Assembly: GCA_009784945.1 (NCBI GenBank)
Contig: WQXH01000003.1
Span: forward strand, 35,155-99,154
From: Coriobacteriia bacterium
Lineage (GTDB): Bacteria > Actinomycetota > Coriobacteriia > Coriobacteriales > UBA8131
Direction of reading: 5' to 3'
DNA length: 64,000 nucleotides
Position 1 is the first letter of the stretch, and every line of letters begins with the position of its first letter. Position numbers and translations under genes: made by a program. Under the pieces are notes generated by a model. That model had not been told where the DNA came from. It ran no database searches and saw only the letters and a program-made list of their open reading frames with translations. This document shows positions 17,890-26,915 of the stretch, one piece after another.

Positions 17890-17993
17890 GTCACTGCTCA
17901 CACTCTGTCCGTCATTGCGGCCTCCGAGCCGCAATCTTGCCAACATGAATTATTGATTCCGGGTCAAGCCAGGAATGACGATGTATAGACTGA
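17890..17993. repeat. 104-bp palindromic repeat, copy 1
   Basis: Begins GTCACTGCTCACACTCTGTC and contains two hairpins: GTCATTGCGGCCTCCGAGCCGCAATC and GATTCCGGGTCAAGCC...GGAATGAC, written here in parts. The outer ends GTCATT and AATGAC are complementary. It is about 95 % identical (5 differences in 104) to 30294-30397. It sits in the 296-bp gap between the GNAT gene and hyfC, the upstream edge of the foreign segment. The rest of that gap shows nothing else recognisable. Confidence 0.85.
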
Positions 17994-18075
17994 GCTGTAA
18001 GAGCGACGGTAGCTTCCCGAGAGAGATTTCTCATCATGGCCATAGTTAATAGTAACGCTACCCGTAAAGGCAGAA

Positions 18076-19002
18076 CTACACTCCCAGTATGCTCAAAACA
18101 AGTGCCATGGCAGCTATGCCTACGACTGCCCAGGTTTGGTGGCCGAGAAGGCTCAGGCGCACGCGAGCCACGACATTCTCGATAATCGTACAGACAAAGA
18201 AAAGTCCGGCCATTTTGAGCAGGTAGACTCCCAGGCCCAGTGCAAGTGCTGGCAAGGAGAGCTCCAAGGCACTGCCAAAGGGCACAAAGATGGCTACAAA
18301 CCAGCTCAGTACGATGATCTGTTTCATAGACATGCTCATCTTGACCAGCGCAAGCGAAGGGCCCGAGTACTCGGAAAGAGGACCGTCTTGTAGCTCTTGC
18401 TCTGCCTCAGCAAGGTCAAAGGGCAGTTTGCCGAGCTCAATGTAGCAGGCGCAAGCAAAGGCAACGCCTGCAAGTGCTACTGCCACGGGAGTCTCAGTGG
18501 CAAACGAGCCTATGGCCATGCCCATTTCTCCCATATTGGTAGAGCCGGTGGCGAGGATGGTTACAAAGAGCGCGAGCATCATGGCAGGCTCTACTAAGAC
18601 TCCGAGCAGGAGCTCGCGAATACCGCCTACTCCTGCATAAGACGAGCCTGAATCAATAGCTGCAAGTGCAAAGAAGAAGCGGGGCAATACCAGCAGGTAT
18701 AACAGCAAAATGACATCGGCAAGCACGGTAACAGGAGAGAAGCGCGTTATCACCGGCACGCCCATAAAGATGAGCATCATGGTGCCAAAGAAGAGGGCAG
18801 GCATGAGTTTGTGTATGAAGCTCGAATCTCGGGTATGCAGGTCTTGACGCTTGAAGAGCTTGATGATGTCGTAGTAGTCTTGCAGGATAGGCGGGCCTTT
18901 GCGGGTTTGGAACTTGGCACGCATCCAGCGGGCACTGCCCGAAACGAGGGGGGCAGCCAGCAGGGCAAGCGCAGCCTGTAAGCAGGCAAGGAGGATGAGC
19001 AT
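18076..19002 (-). CDS. hyfC: Hydrogenase membrane subunit HyfC/HycD (NuoH-like)
   Basis: A 308-residue membrane protein homologous to complex I NuoH, anchoring the hydrogenase arm to the membrane. Typical segments are RAKFQTRKGPPILQDYYDIIKLF near the start and ELGKLPFDLAEAEQELQDGPLSEYSGP, the conserved acidic quinone-site-like loop retained in group 4 hydrogenases. The start ATG 19002 overlaps the hyfB stop as TAATG, so the two are translationally coupled. Downstream the operon breaks off: hyfD, normally next, is 5.3 kb away. Confidence 0.94.
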   Translation of the reverse strand: MLILLACLQAALALLAAPLVSGSARWMRAKFQTRKGPPILQDYYDIIKLFKRQDLHTRDSSFIHKLMPALFFGTMMLIFMGVPVITRFSPVTVLADVILLLYLLVLPRFFFALAAIDSGSSYAGVGGIRELLLGVLVEPAMMLALFVTILATGSTNMGEMGMAIGSFATETPVAVALAGVAFACACYIELGKLPFDLAEAEQELQDGPLSEYSGPSLALVKMSMSMKQIIVLSWFVAIFVPFGSALELSLPALALGLGVYLLKMAGLFFVCTIIENVVARVRLSLLGHQTWAVVGIAAMALVLSILGV

Positions 19003-21038
19003 TAGAGCGCACCTCCTACTCCAACCAGGGCGGTTATGATGAGCAACACGATAAGCGCAAGAATAATGTAGGTGAGATAAACCCTCACGTTGCCACCCTC
19101 GATGGCCTGCGCCTTACGCCCCAGCCAGGTGGTAAAGTTGGTAACGGAGTCAACGAGGTAGCGATCGGGCAAAGGCTCGATTTTCTCAGCACTTTTCACG
19201 GTACTTTTGAAGAGGCGATGAAACGTGCTCTGCTGCGCAGCGAGGAAGGCCTGCACAACGTAAACAGGCTTCAAGAACATATGAGCCGGCGCAGCAAAGC
19301 TGGCGGCTATCATGGGCATTTCTGTGTTTGGCACATAACCACAGGCCCAGGGCTCCTTGGTTGAATCGGTGGCCTGCCTACCCCTGGCAAGCACAGCGCG
19401 CAACAGAAAGGGGAGTGCCACCAAAGCAACGATAAGTACTGCTACCAAAGGCGTAGAGATTGCTCCGCCCACGTCTGGGTTTACCAGGGTCATGCCCGCC
19501 GCCGCCTCTATGCCGGGTGCTATGAGCACCGAGGCAGCGATACCTTCTACAACCGGCACCACCCAAGGCGCGCCCACTCCCATACAAACGCAGCAGACTG
19601 CAAGAAGGACAAGGGGAAGCTTCATACTCAAGGGAACCTCGGTGGCCTTAAAGGCAGCCTCCGAGCGAGCGGTGCCCAAAAAGCTCACCCCAAAAGCCTT
19701 AACAAAGCAGAGCACTGCAAGTCCGCCGGTTATCGCAAGGGCAACTAAGGCAAAGGCTGCAACAGCCTTGATAATACCACTGCTTGCCAAGGCTGCGCTG
19801 ATGAGCGACTGGAAGGTAAACCACTCAGATGCAAAGCCATTGAGTGGCGGCACGGCTGCTATGGCAAGCGATCCTATCAAGAAGCAAAAGGCTGTGAGGG
19901 GCATGGTGCGCACCAGGCCGCCCAGCTTGCCCATGTCTCTTGTGTGAGTACGGTGTATGACGGCTCCAGTACCCAAGAAGAGCAGGCCTTTAAAGAGCGC
20001 GTGATTGACGAGGTGGAAGAGGGCAGCAAGCAGTCCCAGGGTAGCAATGACGGGCATTTGAAGTGCCACGCCCACAAAGGTGATGCCCACTCCCATGAAG
20101 ATAATGCCGATGTTTTCGACCGAGCAGTAGGCGAGCAAGCGTTTAATATCACTTTCTGCCAGGGCATAGGCAATGCCAAGCACCGCAGAACATGCTCCCA
20201 TAATCAGCACGATGATGCCCCACCAAAGCTCAACACCAGACCCAGCCAGCAACTCGAGCCCCACCTTGAGGATACCAAAGATGCCAATCTTGATCATGGC
20301 GCCTGACATAAGAGCAGACACATGAGAGGGTGCCGCCGGATGCGCCTTGGGTAGCCAGGAATGCAGGGGTACCATACCCGCTTTGATGCCAAAGCCCAAG
20401 AAACAAAGTACAAAGACGAGGGAGGCAGCTGACTTACCAAAGTCTGTCTCTCTAAAGCTTGCAAAGTCAAAACTGCCAGTAAATGTTGACATAACAAAGA
20501 AGGCAATCATGATGAGGAAGAATCCCACATGAGCCATGATGAGGTAAAGAAAGCCCGCTTTGATTGATGCCTTCTTCTGATCAAAGATAACCAAGAAGTA
20601 GGAGGCAAGCGACATAATTTCAAAGAAGATAAGGAACCAAAACACGTTATCGGCTGCTACTACCAGGTTCATGGAGGCTATAAAGAGGTTCATGAAAAGC
20701 CCCAGCACGCCAATGCCCTTGCCTGTGTATTCCCTGAGGTAGCCAATGCCGTAAAGCCAGGCTACCAAGGCAAGCAGATTGATGACCACTATCAAAAGCC
20801 CTGAGAGGGGGTTAATGAGCAGGCTGAGTGAGGCAAAGGAAAAGGGTGTGGCAAAGCTGAGGGTATCAGGCAGTCCAAAGATGCCCAAGAAGCCAGCTCC
20901 CAGGGCGAGTAGCGCTGCAGAGGCACCAAAGAGCGTAGCGGTGAACTTGGCAGCAGTTTCAAAGCGTCTGAGTACGAGAGAGCTAAAAGCCCCTGCGAGC
21001 GAAAGCGCTATCGAAAAGAGCAGGAGTTCCATAGTCAT
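19002..21038 (-). CDS. hyfB: Hydrogenase membrane subunit HyfB (antiporter-like)
   Basis: A 678-residue polytopic protein of the NuoL/MrpA type with the core GIKAGMVPLHSWLPKAHPAAPSH, written here in part, and DIKRLLAYCSVENIGIIFMG. The C-terminal section EPWACGYVPNTEMPMIAASF is typical of HyfB/HycC. ATG 21038 overlaps the hycB stop (ATGA). A longer in-frame reading up to 21170 runs through hycB and is rejected. Together with HyfD and HyfF it gives three potential ion-pumping subunits. Confidence 0.94.
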   Translation of the reverse strand: MTMELLLFSIALSLAGAFSSLVLRRFETAAKFTATLFGASAALLALGAGFLGIFGLPDTLSFATPFSFASLSLLINPLSGLLIVVINLLALVAWLYGIGYLREYTGKGIGVLGLFMNLFIASMNLVVAADNVFWFLIFFEIMSLASYFLVIFDQKKASIKAGFLYLIMAHVGFFLIMIAFFVMSTFTGSFDFASFRETDFGKSAASLVFVLCFLGFGIKAGMVPLHSWLPKAHPAAPSHVSALMSGAMIKIGIFGILKVGLELLAGSGVELWWGIIVLIMGACSAVLGIAYALAESDIKRLLAYCSVENIGIIFMGVGITFVGVALQMPVIATLGLLAALFHLVNHALFKGLLFLGTGAVIHRTHTRDMGKLGGLVRTMPLTAFCFLIGSLAIAAVPPLNGFASEWFTFQSLISAALASSGIIKAVAAFALVALAITGGLAVLCFVKAFGVSFLGTARSEAAFKATEVPLSMKLPLVLLAVCCVCMGVGAPWVVPVVEGIAASVLIAPGIEAAAGMTLVNPDVGGAISTPLVAVLIVALVALPFLLRAVLARGRQATDSTKEPWACGYVPNTEMPMIAASFAAPAHMFLKPVYVVQAFLAAQQSTFHRLFKSTVKSAEKIEPLPDRYLVDSVTNFTTWLGRKAQAIEGGNVRVYLTYIILALIVLLIITALVGVGGAL

Positions 21039-21550
21039 TTTTTGCTCTCCTCGTTGCTCACCAGTCGAAGGGCGTTTGTCACGCAAAAGGCTACGCAACG
21101 AGGCGAGCCATTGGGCAGGTATGAGCAAAGATCGCACTTGACTGCGCAGGCGTACACACCTATCTCCCACTGGAGAATGGGGCTTGCAGAAGCGGGAAAG
21201 CTGGGGGTATAGTAGCCCACGCCAGCTACTCCGGTAGTTGGCGTGCCACCAACGTGCATGGCACCAAAGGGGCAGGCAATGGCACAGAGCTTGCAGCCTA
21301 TGCAGCGCTTTTCGTCGACCCTCACGCAGCCCAAGTCATCGCTACTGATGGCATCAATGGGGCAGACCTTGAGGCAGGGAGCCTCAACGCAGTGATGGCA
21401 GGTAATGGCAGCAACAACCTCGCGCGTTTCAAAAAGAGTAATGCGAGGCTCGCCTTGCAGGCCAGCTCGCTTATGCCCCTCAGTGCACACGGCCATGCAG
21501 GTTCCGCAGGCTATGCACCGGCTTGGTTCTATGGAAACATGGCGACTCAA
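21035..21550 (-). CDS. hycB: 4Fe-4S electron-carrier subunit HycB/HyfA
   Basis: A 171-residue ferredoxin with four [4Fe-4S] cysteine clusters: CIACGTCMAVC, CHHCVEAPCLKVCP, CIGCKLCAIACP and CDLC...CVAFC. This is the HycB/HyfA/FdnH-type polyferredoxin that connects formate dehydrogenase H with the hydrogenase. It is a little shorter than E. coli HycB (203) at the C-terminus. Its ATG overlaps the fdhF stop (ATGA) and its stop overlaps hyfB, so fdhF-hycB-hyfB-hyfC form one tight operon. Confidence 0.94.
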   Translation of the reverse strand: MSRHVSIEPSRCIACGTCMAVCTEGHKRAGLQGEPRITLFETREVVAAITCHHCVEAPCLKVCPIDAISSDDLGCVRVDEKRCIGCKLCAIACPFGAMHVGGTPTTGVAGVGYYTPSFPASASPILQWEIGVYACAVKCDLCSYLPNGSPRCVAFCVTNALRLVSNEESKK

Positions 21551-23763
21551 GCTGAGCCTCCAAAAGAGTTAAGGCCACTGTCTTTTTGCGCAGCAGTAGA
21601 GCCAAACTGTGCCGCCGCCTCACCAGCGAGCAGCTCTTTCATCTTCATATAGGACTCCATAGCATAGCGCTCTGCCCAGACCTGATCGTCAATGACCTCT
21701 ATTTGACAGGCTGAGTATTTGTCTTCTGGCGTAGCAGCCTTGTCGTCCACCGCATGGATGGTCAGTTCGTTGCACTTGCCTATCCACCATTGGTAGGTCA
21801 TATAGATGGTGCCCTCGTTTACTCGAGAATCAATCTCGGCGCGGGTAATTATTTTGCCACGACGAGAGAAGACCCAGATTAAGTCATCTTGCTTGATTCC
21901 TCGTCTGCCAGCATCAACAGGGTTAACGTGGGCATAGCCTGGCTCTTCGGCCAGCTTGGACAAAGCCCTGCAATTGCCGGTCATGGATCTGCACGAGTAA
22001 TGTCCCACTTCGCGTACCGTGCAAAGGATGAGGGGGTACTGCTCGCAGGGCATCTCGGTAGGTTGCTCAAAGTCGCTTGCGTAAAGACGCGCTCGCCCAT
22101 CGGGTTTGTTGAAGTTTCCGCCGAGGTGTAGGTCGGGAGTGCCAGGATGATCCAGGCTGGGGACGGGCCACTGAAGAGACCCAAGCCCCTCTAAGCGCTC
22201 GTAGCTTGCACCGTAGGCTCTCTCCCAAAGGGCGCGCATTTCGTTATCCCAGATTTCTTCGGTGTTTTGGTAGCTCATGGGGTGACCCATGCGCGTTGAC
22301 AAGTCTTGGATGATGTCCCAGTCGTGCCTGCACTCGCCCTTGGGGGGCAGCGCAGCACTAAAACGTTGGAATCTCCGGTCGCTTGCACTAAAGGTGCCTT
22401 CATGTTCTCCCCAAGAGGTGGCAGGCAAGATGACATCTGCCGCAAGGCAAGTCTGTGTCATGAAGATGTCCTGGCAAATGAAGATGTCCAGTTGGCGCAG
22501 CTGGCGTTCCAGTTTGTTGGTATCCGGCTCGGTTTGCAGGGGGTCTTCGCCCATGTTGTAGAAGGCGTGCACCTTGCCTTCTTCAATCAAGCTGCCAATG
22601 TTAGAGACTTTGTAGCCTACATGGCCTGAGAGCTTTTCTACGGGCACGCTCCAGGCCTTTGCAAACTTCTCTCGTGCTTCTAAGCTGGTAATTGGTTGAT
22701 AGCCAGGGAAGATATGTGGCAGGCAGCCCGTATCGCACGAGCCCTGCACGTTGTTCTGCCCGCGTACGGGGGCAACACCCGAGTTAGGCTTACCAATCTG
22801 TCCAGATATGCAGGCGATGGCTGCAATGGCGTGCACCGACTCTACGTTTTGCTTTTGTTGGGTAACGCCCATACCCCAGCAAAGCACCGCTGAGGGCTTA
22901 GCCGTTGCATACATACGAGCAGCCTCGCGCATCAGCTGGGGCGCAATGCCCGTAACGGCCTCGGTACGCTCAGGGGTGTACTGCTCAACAATCTTCCACC
23001 AGTCGTCAAAGCCAACCGTGTGATTGTCGATGAACTGTTGGTCATGGAGACCCTCGGTGACAATGGCATTTGCAAAAGTATTGAGAAAGGCAAGATTGGT
23101 GCCGTTGTTAAGCGGCAGGTAGATGTTGGCAATGCGCGCAGTTTCGATGAAACGCGGATCACCCACGATAATCCTGGCTCCCTTCTCTTTGGCTTTGACG
23201 ATGCGTCTGGCCACTACAGGATGCGAGGTATTGGGGTTATAACCAAACAGGAAGAGGCACCCGGCATCTTCTAAGCCAGGTATACTACAACTCATTGCCC
23301 CTTCTCCTAACGTGTTCATCAGACCGACGACAGAAGGAGCGTGTCAAGTGCGGGCACAGTTATCTATGTTGTTTGTTCCTATACAAGCACGGGTAAAACG
23401 CTGCATAATGAGATTGGCTTCATTGCCAGGGCCGCGTGAAGAGCCCGTGGTCATGACTGCATCAGGCCCATGCTTGTCAATGATGGCAAGCAGCTTTTCT
23501 GCTACGAAGTTAAGCGCATTATCCCAGCTTACCCGCTGCAAGGGAGCCCCTTTGACAGGACGGAGCATGGGGTGATAGAGCCGTGGCGTAAGGATCTTCG
23601 TATCGTTAAGAAAGTCGTAGCCACAAAGACCCTTGAGGCAAAGGTTACCCTCATTGGTATGCCCGTCCAGTGGCTCAACGCCTACCACCACGCCGTTGTC
23701 TACGAGCAGGTTAAGCTTACACCCTGTTCCGCAATAGGGACACACCGCCATATGCTTTTGCAC
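21547..23763 (-). CDS. fdhF: Formate dehydrogenase H, selenocysteine- and Mo/W-bisPGD-containing
   Basis: Oxidises formate to CO2, feeding electrons to the hydrogenase. The N-terminal [4Fe-4S] motif is CPYCGTGC...LCLKG. An in-frame TGA at 23346-23344 (codon 140) falls in NCART-U-HAPSVVGL, exactly where E. coli FdhF has Sec140, and a SECIS hairpin follows. Reading through it gives 738 residues, E. coli-like to the C-terminus (VREVGHYSCRSMTGNC and YMTYQWWIG are visible). Treating the TGA as a stop would wrongly split it into 139- and 590-residue pieces. Start GTG 23763 has AAAGGAGG five bases upstream. First gene of the fdhF-hycB-hyfB-hyfC operon; cofactor genes moeA-mogA lie 3 kb away. Confidence 0.96.
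23316..23346 (-). promoter_or_regulatory. SECIS element for selenocysteine insertion in fdhF
   Basis: After the TGA (23346-23344), 18 nt separate it from a loop GGTCT (23325-23321). A 5-bp stem, TCGTC with GATGA (23330-23326 and 23320-23316, one G-U pair), closes the loop. In E. coli fdhF the SelB-binding hairpin has the same apical GGUCU loop 18 nt after the UGA. This supports genuine selenocysteine decoding and implies selA, selB, selC and selD elsewhere in the genome. Confidence 0.88.
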
Positions 23764-23826
23764 TCATGCCTCCTTTTATGATTTCGCCGCAGCTGCTAAA
23801 CTGGTAAATCAGGTACATTTATTTCG

Positions 23827-23844
23827 TGAGTATACTATAGCCAG
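23827..23844 (-). promoter_or_regulatory. Shared 18-bp promoter/operator motif before fdhF
   Basis: The same 18 bp as at 12806-12823 (TGAGTATACTATAGCCAG on the + strand). It is centred about 72 bp upstream of the GTG start of fdhF. Read leftward, a TTGGCA lies about 19 bp before TATACT. The AGTATACT palindrome suggests a dimeric regulator overlapping the promoter. Identity at both hydrogenase blocks implies common control. Confidence 0.6.
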
Positions 23845-23933
23845 AAATACGCTTGCCAAGGCTACCATTTTCCAGATACTTGCCCAAAGGCAAAGAAGGC
23901 ACAGTCTGTGCGCTGACTTGAGGGATTCCTTTA

Positions 23934-24302
23934 TTAGGTAGCGCGCTGCACCTCGGCGCCAAAGGGCATTAAGGCAAGCTTGGCGAGCTTAAAGCACTGC
24001 ATGCCAAAGGGGATGCCGACAATGGTGATACAAAAAACGCAACCCACAATGAGAGCCTCAAGCGCAAGGATTGCGCCACCAAAGATAACCCAAAGAATGT
24101 TAAGGATTAATGAGGGAGCACCTCCGCCATACTCAACCTCTTTTTTGAAGGGAAAAAATGCCAGTCCAGCCATCTTAAAGCACTGCTTGCCAACGGGGAT
24201 TCCGATGATGGTGATGCACCACAGCGCACCAACTATTATCCAGCTGAGCCCCATTGGCAGTCCGCCAAATATAAACCAGAGAATGTTTCCAAGTGTGCGC
24301 AT
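23934..24302 (-). CDS. YccF-domain membrane protein
   Basis: A 122-residue protein made of two YccF repeats: LGNILWFIFGGLPMGLSWII and, later, LILNILWVIFGGAILALEAL, each followed by a GIPxGxQCFKxAxLAxxPF motif. The family is an inner-membrane protein with two hydrophobic hairpins and no known function. ATG 24302 has AAAGG seven bases upstream; an in-frame start at 24338 adds 12 residues without a site. It lies between fdhF and rnd on the same strand as both. Confidence 0.9.
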   Translation of the reverse strand: MRTLGNILWFIFGGLPMGLSWIIVGALWCITIIGIPVGKQCFKMAGLAFFPFKKEVEYGGGAPSLILNILWVIFGGAILALEALIVGCVFCITIVGIPFGMQCFKLAKLALMPFGAEVQRAT

Positions 24303-24388
24303 ACTAAAACCTTTCTCGCTTGTTACAGGGGATTCCACGCCCGTTGTTGTTTGCAGATCCTCTATGCAGCACGCTTCTTTTGAAGCGC

Positions 24389-25537
24389 TTAGCGCTCTAT
24401 TACCTCAACCGAGCTGCCTTCGAGGCGAAGCGTAAGTTTGCCCTCAAGCAGCTTAAGCAGCTCTGCACCTACCAGCTTGTAGCGCCAGCCAGTAAGTATT
24501 CTCAGACCCTCGCGCTCTCCATTTGCCAGGCGAATCAGTTCATCTTTATTGACAAGCATGGAGGCAGTTACCTGGTTATCACGAGAACGCTGATTAACCA
24601 GCGTGCGCAACAGATCGTTGGCTGCAGCGTTGCTTTGAGCCCTAAAGGAGGGCTGATTGCGCTTGGGCAGCCGCTCTGGGGGCATTTCCAGGCCACGCAA
24701 AACAGCAGAAAGTATTTCGTTGCCCCAGTGGCTGCCGAGCTGGCTCTCGGCTCCTCTCAGGCTAAATAACTCGTCAAGACAAAGGGGCGAGAGCCGGGCA
24801 ATCTCAAGAACAAGTTCGTCGGATAAGATGCGCTTTCTTGGTAGGTCACGACTTTTAGCAATAGTGTCTCGGGCGGCCGCCACCTCTACGAGCACTCCAA
24901 GCTGAGCAGAGCTGAGGGACGAAGAATGCTTTATCTTGCGCCAGGATTGCTCAGGGTGCACTTGATAACGCTTTGTGTCTCCCAGTGCGGCAAAATCCTC
25001 CTCGAGCCACTCCAAGCGCCCAAGCTGCTCCAGCTGGTCATACATGCTCGAATAAATTCGTGGTAGATAGCGCACGTCGTCAAGCGCATATTCGATTTGC
25101 GAGTGGGCAAGAGGGCGCGAGTTCCAGTTGCTGAGAGAGACCGTTTTGGCAAGCCGGACCTTTGAAAACTCCCTTACCAGCGTACGAAGAGAAGACTGCT
25201 GAGGCATACCCAAGAGCTCAGCTGCCAGTTGTATGTCAAAAAGTGGCTGTGGAATCAAGGAGAGGTGATGATATATGATTTCTATGTCTTGCTCGGCGGC
25301 ATGAAACACTTTGATGATGCGCTCAGAAAGAAACAGATCTTTGAGGGGAGAGAGATTGGTGAGCGCCAAAGGGTCAACGATGACAGATCGTTTGGGAGTA
25401 GCCAATTGCACAAGGCAAAGCTGCGGAAAGAAGGAACGCTCGCGAATAAATTCGGTATCCACGGCCAGTACAGTAGCTAAACTGGCCTCCTCAACAAACG
25501 ACAAAAGCTTTGCGGGGGTATCGAGATAATCTTGCAC
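24389..25537 (-). CDS. rnd: Ribonuclease D
   Basis: A 3'-5' exoribonuclease of the DEDD superfamily acting on tRNA precursors. Exo motifs are visible: VLAVDTEFIRE (Asp27, Glu29), FHAAEQDIEII and YALDDVRYLPRIY. An HRDC-type helical domain follows in the middle (about 200-290). The 382 residues match the family. It begins with an ATG/alternate start at 25537 at MQDYLDTPAKLL, five bases after the stop of the preceding EFR1-type gene, so the two are probably co-transcribed. Confidence 0.92.
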   Translation of the reverse strand: MQDYLDTPAKLLSFVEEASLATVLAVDTEFIRERSFFPQLCLVQLATPKRSVIVDPLALTNLSPLKDLFLSERIIKVFHAAEQDIEIIYHHLSLIPQPLFDIQLAAELLGMPQQSSLRTLVREFSKVRLAKTVSLSNWNSRPLAHSQIEYALDDVRYLPRIYSSMYDQLEQLGRLEWLEEDFAALGDTKRYQVHPEQSWRKIKHSSSLSSAQLGVLVEVAAARDTIAKSRDLPRKRILSDELVLEIARLSPLCLDELFSLRGAESQLGSHWGNEILSAVLRGLEMPPERLPKRNQPSFRAQSNAAANDLLRTLVNQRSRDNQVTASMLVNKDELIRLANGEREGLRILTGWRYKLVGAELLKLLEGKLTLRLEGSSVEVIER

Positions 25538-25541
25538 TGCG

Positions 25542-26582
25542 TCATCTTTCTATATCTAGTAAAGCTTGAGCAATCTCTGCACTGCTCATTCCAGGCTTTT
25601 GCAGCTCGGCAGACTGATCTCCTTTCTCAGAGTTTGGAGACCCTTGGTCTGCATGAGCTTCATAGATCCACGTCTTTGCATCTGCGATTAACGGCAGATC
25701 TTCGTGTTGATGCACGATAGCTTCAGCTCGCTGCACCTTTCCATTATGACTTATTGACGACAGCAATGCATCACCAGTTAGTAAATCGCTACTTGCCTTG
25801 GGTGTTATCTGATGTAATTCGCCTGGAAGAACCCGGGGGTTATGGTAGCTGGTGTGCACGCGTCCCGATGTGCTAATGGCAGATGCAGGACACCAGTGTA
25901 CACAGGCGAGGCAGGCTTCGCACTTATTGGAGCGAATGGGCGCCACGGGCACAGAGCCCTCCAAGTTCAACTGAATGTTTTGTGCAGGGCACACCAAGAC
26001 GCAGATACCGCAACCATTACAACGCTTATGAATGCGAAAAAGGATATGCTTCCTGCGAAACTCAGCAAAGTGACGCACAGCCCAGGCAAGAAGCTTGTTA
26101 GCGCGAGGAAAGTAATTTTCTTGACGATACGAAATTGCTGTGGCTATCACTTCAAGTTGTCGCTCCATCTCATCCAGGCGTTTGCAGATGGTTGCCTGCG
26201 AAGGGCTCACCAGTCCAACGTTTCCCATCATACGTACATTGGCTGTGTAGTTGAGAGCAGCGCCTCTGGAAACGAGTAGTTCGTCTATATCCCAAAACTC
26301 ATTGGATCCAAAGAGCGAGTAGTTAGAAACTGCAAAGTAGTAGCAGTCTGGATTGATAGGCATAGACTGAATAAAACCGCGTAGCATTTCGGGGATGGTG
26401 GCTCGTTGAACCGGAAAAACAAAACCAAGCACCTCTGCTCCGCGAGCGGCAATATAAGGGTCTTTATTGACCAGTGAGCCGGGTATCGAGACCGGGTCGC
26501 CAACACCTAGCTCCTTGGCTAGATGGTTGGCAACAACAAGGCTGTTACCAGTGGCACTAAAGTAGTATATGGCAGTCTTACT
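25542..26582 (-). CDS. EFR1-type flavodoxin/ferredoxin protein
   Basis: An N-terminal flavodoxin-like domain (MSKTAIYYFSATGNSL) is joined to two [4Fe-4S] motifs, CNGCGICVLVCP and CEACLACVHWCP (about residues 193-230). That is the EFR1 family layout of anaerobes. The C-terminal ~110 residues are Ser/Gln-rich with no known domain. By family it is an electron-transfer protein; partners are unknown. The start is uncertain: 26582 gives the standard EFR1 beginning, and 26624 would add 14 residues. It neighbours the molybdopterin and formate dehydrogenase genes, all redox functions. Confidence 0.85.
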   Translation of the reverse strand, partial: SKTAIYYFSATGNSLVVANHLAKELGVGDPVSIPGSLVNKDPYIAARGAEVLGFVFPVQRATIPEMLRGFIQSMPINPDCYYFAVSNYSLFGSNEFWDIDELLVSRGAALNYTANVRMMGNVGLVSPSQATICKRLDEMERQLEVIATAISYRQENYFPRANKLLAWAVRHFAEFRRKHILFRIHKRCNGCGICVLVCPAQNIQLNLEGSVPVAPIRSNKCEACLACVHWCPASAISTSGRVHTSYHNPRVLPGELHQITPKASSDLLTGDALLSSISHNGKVQRAEAIVHQHEDLPLIADAKTWIYEAHADQGSPNSEKGDQSAELQKPGMSSAEIAQALLDIER

Positions 26583-26915
26583 CATAGACTCAAACCAAGC
26601 GATGCTCTCTCGATTATCCTGCATTGGCCATTAACGAGGTGACACTAGTACCGACGCAACCGGTAGACGTAACTTGTGGACGTAACCTGTGAAGCAAGGG
26701 CGAGGCTTGTGCCCTAGCCAAGACCACGGTACCCGATGTATCGGTTGTCATTTGGGTACATCTGCGCCAGGCGGTGTGTGCGCAATCGTAAGCGGTACGC
26801 ACAAGGAGACAAAAACCAAAGACAAAGGGCAAAATGTTGGCAAAAGAGATACCTTGATAGATAATGGACTCCAGCCAAACTTTTGTAATAAGAGTAAAGG
26901 GAGTTCCGGTGCATA
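26583..26915. other. 333-bp divergent intergenic region before moeA
   Basis: No gene is supported. It separates the leftward EFR1 gene from rightward moeA and so must hold both promoters. Two possible stem-loops are visible: GGTACCCGATG with CATTTGGGTAC around 26729-26760, and GTGTGCG with CGCAC around 26779-26804. A molybdenum-cofactor riboswitch would be logical here but I cannot match its consensus by eye. AAAGGGAG at 26896-26903 lies 12 bp before the moeA start. Confidence 0.4.

Noticed and set aside
19002..21170. HyfB starting at 21170 (722 residues)
   Set aside because: The extra 44 residues lie within hycB and do not resemble a HyfB N-terminus; ATG 21038 overlapping the hycB stop is far better.
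23344..23763. fdhF as two broken genes or a frameshifted pseudogene
   Set aside because: The break is a single in-frame TGA at the exact selenocysteine position, followed by a SECIS hairpin; both parts are in the same frame and otherwise intact.
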